This document shows, in pieces, positions 6,179 to 9,453 of a stretch of 9,453 nt of DNA (position 1 is its first letter; the number at the start of each line of letters is the position of its first letter). This stretch comes from JAHDCC01 sp964551835. Its GTDB lineage: Bacteria > Actinomycetota > Acidimicrobiia > Acidimicrobiales > SZUA-35. The stretch covers positions 1-9,453 of the forward strand of contig CAZKEM010000079.1 of the NCBI GenBank assembly GCA_964551835.1, read 5' to 3'. A program made the translations under genes and the position numbers. The notes beneath the pieces are model-generated. The model did not search any database. It saw nothing but the letters and a program-made list of their open reading frames with translations, and was not told the DNA's origin.

Positions 6179-6856
6179 ATGGCGGCGACGACCCCCGACC
6201 AAGACAAGCGATCGATCTTGCAGAAGTTCAAAGAGACTGGTTTCGTTTACATCACCGGGTGGATCGTACTCATTTGGGTTCTCGAAGTCAGCGACACCGT
6301 TCTTTTAGGCGACAGACTTCAACGCCAAGGCATCAAACCGCGCTCTGTCGATGGCCTTGACGGAGTACTCTGGGCACCGTTCCTACACGACGGCTTCGGC
6401 CACCTAATCAGTAACACATTTCCGTTCATTGTTCTAGGAGCACTAGTTGCAATCCGCGGCCGCAGCCACTGGCTTCTGGTGACAGCTAGTTCAATAGCGG
6501 TGGGCGGCATACTGACGTGGATCTTCGCCCGCTCGGGGAACCACATTGGATCGAGCGGCGTCGTCTTCGGCTATCTAGGCGCCCTGATCGGTGCTGCGGT
6601 GTTTGAACGAAAACTGGCCTACATCGCGCCCGCCGTGATCGCTATCTTCTTTTACGGCAGCATTTTTGTCGGGCTAGTTCCCCAGAACCGAGTCTCTTGG
6701 GAGGGCCATTTGGCGGGCCTCGTCGCCGGAGCGGCAGCCACCTACGTCTTGTCGAAGCGTCGGAAAGCAAAGACGTTGGAGCCGACGACGGGTACCGGGG
6801 CGGATGGCTTGACGCTCCCAAACGGTCTCTCCGAGCTAGACGACTGGCAACTCTAG
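6179..6856 (+). CDS. Rhomboid family intramembrane serine protease
   Basis: This membrane protease cleaves transmembrane substrates within the bilayer. The product is 225 residues from the ATG at 6179, or 227 from the ATG at 6173; numbering below uses the longer form. The catalytic serine is Ser128 in HIGSSGVVFGYLG (the GxSG motif), and the catalytic histidine is His179 in WEGHLAGLVAGA, in the last membrane span. The HxxxN element of loop/TM2 is HLISN (77-81). Spans fall at about 25-45, 80-95, 100-118, 127-144, 149-169 and 176-193, the six-helix bacterial rhomboid core. A short basic segment (SKRRKAK) and a hydrophilic tail of about 30 residues follow. It lies 50 nt after the regulator and may be co-transcribed with it, but it has its own ribosome binding site. 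The natural substrate cannot be inferred. Confidence 0.92.
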   Translation: MAATTPDQDKRSILQKFKETGFVYITGWIVLIWVLEVSDTVLLGDRLQRQGIKPRSVDGLDGVLWAPFLHDGFGHLISNTFPFIVLGALVAIRGRSHWLLVTASSIAVGGILTWIFARSGNHIGSSGVVFGYLGALIGAAVFERKLAYIAPAVIAIFFYGSIFVGLVPQNRVSWEGHLAGLVAGAAATYVLSKRRKAKTLEPTTGTGADGLTLPNGLSELDDWQL

Positions 6857-6900
6857 CCGACTTGGGAGCTCTAACCAACAGGCTGCTCTCACCGACAGAG

Positions 6901-7389
6901 CTAGCTGCCGCGGCGCCACGCCTGGTTTAGCCTCGCCATTTCTATCGCTGCTTCGGCGGCCTCTGCCCCGACGTTGTGGCCTTCTGGGACTTGGCTGCGT
7001 TTCATCGCTTGGTCGAGGTTTTCTACCGTCAAGACGCCGAACCCAATCGGGATGCCGGTATCAAGCTGAACGCGCTGTACCCCGGTGCCGCATTCGCCCG
7101 CGACAAGTTCGTAGTGGGTTGTTTCGCCTCGTATGACGGCGCCAACGCAAACAATAGCGTCGACCTGGGCGCTTTTTGCCATTGCGGAACAAGCCAAAGG
7201 AATTTCGAAGCACCCTGGTACCTCAACTTCCCGTAGGTCACGCACACCAAGTGACTCCAACGATGCTTTGGCACCTGTGAGCAACCGAAGCACTACTTCG
7301 GTGTTCCATCGAGCTGCTATCAGCCCGACCCGTAGCCCCACCCCGGTAATGGTGTCTGGGGTTGGTCCCCGATGATCTCCGGATGCCAT
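6901..7389 (-). CDS. ribH: 6,7-dimethyl-8-ribityllumazine synthase
   Basis: This enzyme condenses 5-amino-6-ribitylaminouracil with 3,4-dihydroxy-2-butanone 4-phosphate in the penultimate step of riboflavin synthesis; family members assemble as pentamers or 60-mers. From the ATG at 7389 it is 162 residues, normal for the family; a TTG at 7419 would add ten residues but is a poorer start. Motifs in order are ARWN (26-29, Trp28 at the substrate-stacking aromatic position), VPGCFEIP (57-64), VGAVIRGETTHYE (82-94, His92 catalytic), Arg131, and GHNVGAEAAEAA (137-148, Glu143). The lysine usually found in the NKG or DKG motif near the phosphate of the butanone substrate is Val140 here. No other rib gene is nearby, so ribH stands alone, convergent with the rhomboid gene and divergent from the small gene at 7489. 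Confidence 0.93.
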   Translation of the reverse strand: MASGDHRGPTPDTITGVGLRVGLIAARWNTEVVLRLLTGAKASLESLGVRDLREVEVPGCFEIPLACSAMAKSAQVDAIVCVGAVIRGETTHYELVAGECGTGVQRVQLDTGIPIGFGVLTVENLDQAMKRSQVPEGHNVGAEAAEAAIEMARLNQAWRRGS

Positions 7390-7475
7390 GATCTCTCGTT
7401 TCTGCCTGCCAGCGGACAACCCAACTCTAGAACTATTGCCTCATGGGTGGTGGCAGTTTCATGGAATCTAGTCAG

Positions 7476-7481
7476 TAAAGT
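7476..7481 (+). promoter_or_regulatory. Candidate -10 hexamer for the small basic protein
   Basis: TAAAGT fits TANNNT and ends 7 nt before the ATG at 7489, as for a leaderless transcript. TAAGG at 7482-7486 could instead be a ribosome binding site but is only 2 nt from the start. The rest of the 99-nt divergent gap (7390-7488) should also hold the ribH promoter; TAGATT read on the minus strand at 7470-7465 is a possible -10 for it, without a clear -35. Confidence 0.3.
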
Positions 7482-7488
7482 TAAGGCT

Positions 7489-7704
7489 ATGAAATTCATT
7501 ACCAATCGCTTCTACAACCGGTTTCCCAAAATTGGGCTCCTAGCTGACCTCGCGTTGGTCGGTTCAGCCGCGACCAAGATCGCTCAACGACGCGGATTCT
7601 CCGGGGCTAACAGCCTTGGCGTGTCTCAAAGTCTTTCAACTACAGAAATGATGTTGGCCGGCGGTGCTGCCCTTCGAATTCTGTCTCGAGTCTTCCGCCG
7701 ATAG
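7489..7704 (+). CDS. Small basic protein of unknown function, 71 residues
   Basis: I do not recognise this protein. It starts MKFITNRFYNRF, then has an Ala/Leu-rich stretch (16-29), a basic turn (KIAQRRGF, 30-37), a Ser-rich linker (SLGVSQSLSTTE), a second weakly hydrophobic stretch (54-65), and the basic end RILSRVFRR. The pattern suggests two amphipathic or membrane-associated helices with positive charge at both ends. An upstream in-frame start at 7372 would run through the divergent promoter gap and overlap the ribH start region, so the ATG at 7489 is preferred. It ends 31 nt from the convergent helicase gene. The support for a real gene is its placement, start context and protein-like sequence; homology is untested. 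Confidence 0.5.
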   Translation: MKFITNRFYNRFPKIGLLADLALVGSAATKIAQRRGFSGANSLGVSQSLSTTEMMLAGGAALRILSRVFRR

Positions 7705-7735
7705 TCGGAGCATCCGCTTGACTTGGCGTCTGCGC

Positions 7736-9391
7736 CTACACAAACTTAGCAAACCTTTGGCGCCGCTGTTCTCGCCTGATCCAATCTTCTGCGGCCTCTG
7801 TCCGACGAATCAACTGACTTCTCGAAGCCTCAGACACCTTCGAAACACCCGATAGTCGATTCAATTCAAAGTTGACGGCCGAGTGTGGGCGGTTAGTGAT
7901 CTCGACCAATTGTCGAGCTAGGTCTGCGTTTTGGCGCCGTAGCCGCTCCCGTTCGGCTCGGTCAACGCCTGTGCCTGAAACTCCTGCCATCGCTGGAGGC
8001 AGAGCGGCCAAGTCGATGACCAACTCATCTGACATTTCATAGGCACCTTCCGGCTCGCTGGTGGCCGACTCAGAATCATCTTCGAATATATTCAGACTCT
8101 CCGCTGGTTCCGAAGCAGTGGCTGAAAGGACTGCGAACAACGACATCTGCTTCGTATCATCAACGAGTTCGTCGAGGCCTTGGATCTGCCCCGATTCACT
8201 TTCGGAGTCGTCATCTTCCGACTTTTTGAGAGAATGACGTCGACTTTGAGCGATCGTGGTTCCCCAATGTCGTAGCCGAGGGTCGTCAGGCATAAACATG
8301 TAGGCACGTTGTGAGCGCTGTCCGGGAGTAAAGCGAACGATGCGACCGACAGCCTGCCGAAAGAACAGTTCAGTTGTGGTAGTAGTCGCATACACGCCAA
8401 CCCTGAGGCGAGGAATATCAACGCCTTCCGAAATCATACGAACCGCTACAATCCACGGCTTTACCGACCCGGCGAATTTGGAGATCCGGCCGGACGCGTC
8501 AGAGTCGTCGCTCACCGCAACCTCGGCGTCGACATTAAACCGGTCGCGTAATAGCCGAGCTATCCCCTGAGCGTGTTCTTGATCTTTGGCGATAACTAGG
8601 CCAGCCGCCTCCGGATGAACTTCGCGAATTTTGACCAACTGACTATGAGCGTGACCCAGGACTGTCGTAAGCCACTCCCCGTCGAGGCTTAACGCCACGC
8701 GGAGGCGTTGATTGGCCTGCGTCCGTGCCAGCGGGTCATCAAAAGACGCTTCGACCTGGTCGCCATCGGGCGTGGTCCACTCCATATGCCCACCGAACCT
8801 CGGGAAGTAGACAGGGCGAACCACTCGGCCATCGGCCAACGCGTCGCCGTACCCGTATTCAACATCGGGAACCACCTGGCCAGCCTCGTACCGTACAAAC
8901 GGAATTACCTGGGTGTCGCTTCGGAACGGCGTCCCAGAAAGAGCAAGCCGGCGGGAGGCGCCAGCAAACGCCTGGGTTACGCCGTCGCCCCAGGCAAGTT
9001 CCTGACCAGCGTGATGGACTTCGTCCATGATCACAAACCCGCCATGCGACAGCCCGAAGAACGGTTCAGGTGAGCCACCGACTTGCTGGTAGGTCGTGAC
9101 TACGCCATGGATATCGGACGGAAGAGCATCCGAGCTTGACCAGTTAGTCTCCAAGTGAAGGCCGAATCGCATAGCTGCGTCGGCCCATTGCTGTTTCAAA
9201 TGTCTCGTGGGCGCCACTACAACAAGACGACCTTGTAACTGGGGCAACGTGAGCCTGGCGACTGTCAGGGCAAACGTAGTTTTTCCTGCTCCAGGCGTTG
9301 CGACCGCCAAAAAATCTGGAGAAGTAGACGCCTGGTACATATCGAGAGCGCGGCGCTGCCATGGTCTGAGCCTTAACGTAGACGAAGACAC
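7736..9391 (-). CDS. Superfamily II DEAD/DEAH-box helicase, actinobacterial type
   Basis: This is a predicted cytoplasmic ATP-dependent helicase or translocase of 551 residues. All core motifs are present: the LRPWQRRAL start (Q-like element, 8-16), motif I ATPGAGKTT (31-39), motif Ia VVVAPTRHL (57-65), motif II DEVHH (123-127), motif III LSGTPFR (151-157), motif V SEGVDIP (321-327), and motif VI QAVGRIVRF (346-354). An acidic Ser/Asp/Glu-rich linker follows (391-400), with another acidic stretch at 437-457. The C-terminus has a short coiled coil rich in Arg and Glu (478-498) and a helical module beginning VNFELNRLSG (506-515) and ending with basic residues, the type seen at the end of many actinobacterial helicases of this group. 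The start is GTG at 9391, with GGGAGA at 9410-9405 on the minus strand, a longish 13 nt away. The exact pathway (repair, recombination or RNA) is not deducible; the layout resembles UvsW/XPB-like enzymes. Confidence 0.9.
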   Translation of the reverse strand: MSSSTLRLRPWQRRALDMYQASTSPDFLAVATPGAGKTTFALTVARLTLPQLQGRLVVVAPTRHLKQQWADAAMRFGLHLETNWSSSDALPSDIHGVVTTYQQVGGSPEPFFGLSHGGFVIMDEVHHAGQELAWGDGVTQAFAGASRRLALSGTPFRSDTQVIPFVRYEAGQVVPDVEYGYGDALADGRVVRPVYFPRFGGHMEWTTPDGDQVEASFDDPLARTQANQRLRVALSLDGEWLTTVLGHAHSQLVKIREVHPEAAGLVIAKDQEHAQGIARLLRDRFNVDAEVAVSDDSDASGRISKFAGSVKPWIVAVRMISEGVDIPRLRVGVYATTTTTELFFRQAVGRIVRFTPGQRSQRAYMFMPDDPRLRHWGTTIAQSRRHSLKKSEDDDSESESGQIQGLDELVDDTKQMSLFAVLSATASEPAESLNIFEDDSESATSEPEGAYEMSDELVIDLAALPPAMAGVSGTGVDRAERERLRRQNADLARQLVEITNRPHSAVNFELNRLSGVSKVSEASRSQLIRRTEAAEDWIRREQRRQRFAKFV

Positions 9392-9453
9392 GAGTTTCTA
9401 ACTGTCTCCCGTGTTCAAAACCGGATTCAACCTCAACTACCCTCTACTTCTGT
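9392..9453 (-). other. Upstream region of the helicase gene
   Basis: These 62 bases lie upstream of the minus-strand helicase. A purine-rich GGGAGA at 9410-9405 may serve as its ribosome binding site. I see no convincing promoter hexamers and no other gene on either strand before the window ends. Confidence 0.3.

Noticed and set aside
7721..7732. GGCG-TCTG-CGCC hairpin between the small gene and the helicase as a terminator
   Set aside because: The stem is only four pairs with no U-tract on either strand; it is too weak to call.
8370..8393. Run of threonine codons in the helicase as a microsatellite
   Set aside because: The Thr-rich stretch after VGVYA sits between motifs V and VI, where this helicase group usually has a Thr-rich segment; the codons vary, so it is not a DNA repeat.

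Overview
The window looks like chromosomal DNA from a moderate-GC, high-GC-lineage actinobacterium. The best guess is an uncultured, perhaps marine, member of the Acidimicrobiia. The evidence is indirect: a DtxR/IdeR-type metalloregulator, a helicase whose C-terminal architecture I associate with actinobacteria, poor Shine-Dalgarno sequences, and several starts preceded by a TANNNT hexamer 6-7 nt upstream, as in leaderless actinobacterial genes. No phage, transposon, CRISPR array, tRNA or rRNA is visible. The lineage is inferred from gene families and was not tested by a search.

Layout. Positions 1-456 hold the wreck of a large membrane glycosyltransferase: its N-terminal and C-terminal parts are recognisable, but the catalytic middle is gone and the two parts lie in different frames. 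A 257-residue membrane protein of unknown function (456-1229) starts on the stop codon of this relic. It is followed at once by a compact three-gene ferric iron ABC importer (1240-4989): a lipoprotein that binds Fe(III), a fused two-domain permease, and an ATPase. The intergenic gap is 10 nt before the first importer gene and 1-2 nt between importer genes.

The 464 bp after the importer (4990-5453) have no intact gene but are not empty. They contain a C-terminal fragment of an unidentified minus-strand gene (5011-5154). Head to head with it lies a frameshifted C-terminal fragment of a plus-strand gene resembling MmyB-type transcriptional regulators (about 5130-5386). Next comes a DtxR-family regulator (5454-6128) whose metal site departs from DtxR/IdeR at two ligand positions, then a rhomboid intramembrane protease (6179-6856). 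Convergent to that is ribH, lumazine synthase (6901-7389, minus). Divergent from ribH is a 71-residue basic small protein (7489-7704), and convergent to that is a 551-residue superfamily II DNA/RNA helicase (7736-9391, minus).

How the genes work together. The importer genes and the DtxR-like regulator form a plausible iron or manganese homeostasis neighbourhood, with the regulator a candidate repressor of the importer. I could not find a clean DtxR operator, so this link rests on proximity and family knowledge. The other genes are unrelated housekeeping or unknown genes. The window is mostly ordinary. Its most interesting points are gene decay at two sites, the altered metal site of the regulator, and the uncharacterised membrane protein with an internal palindrome.
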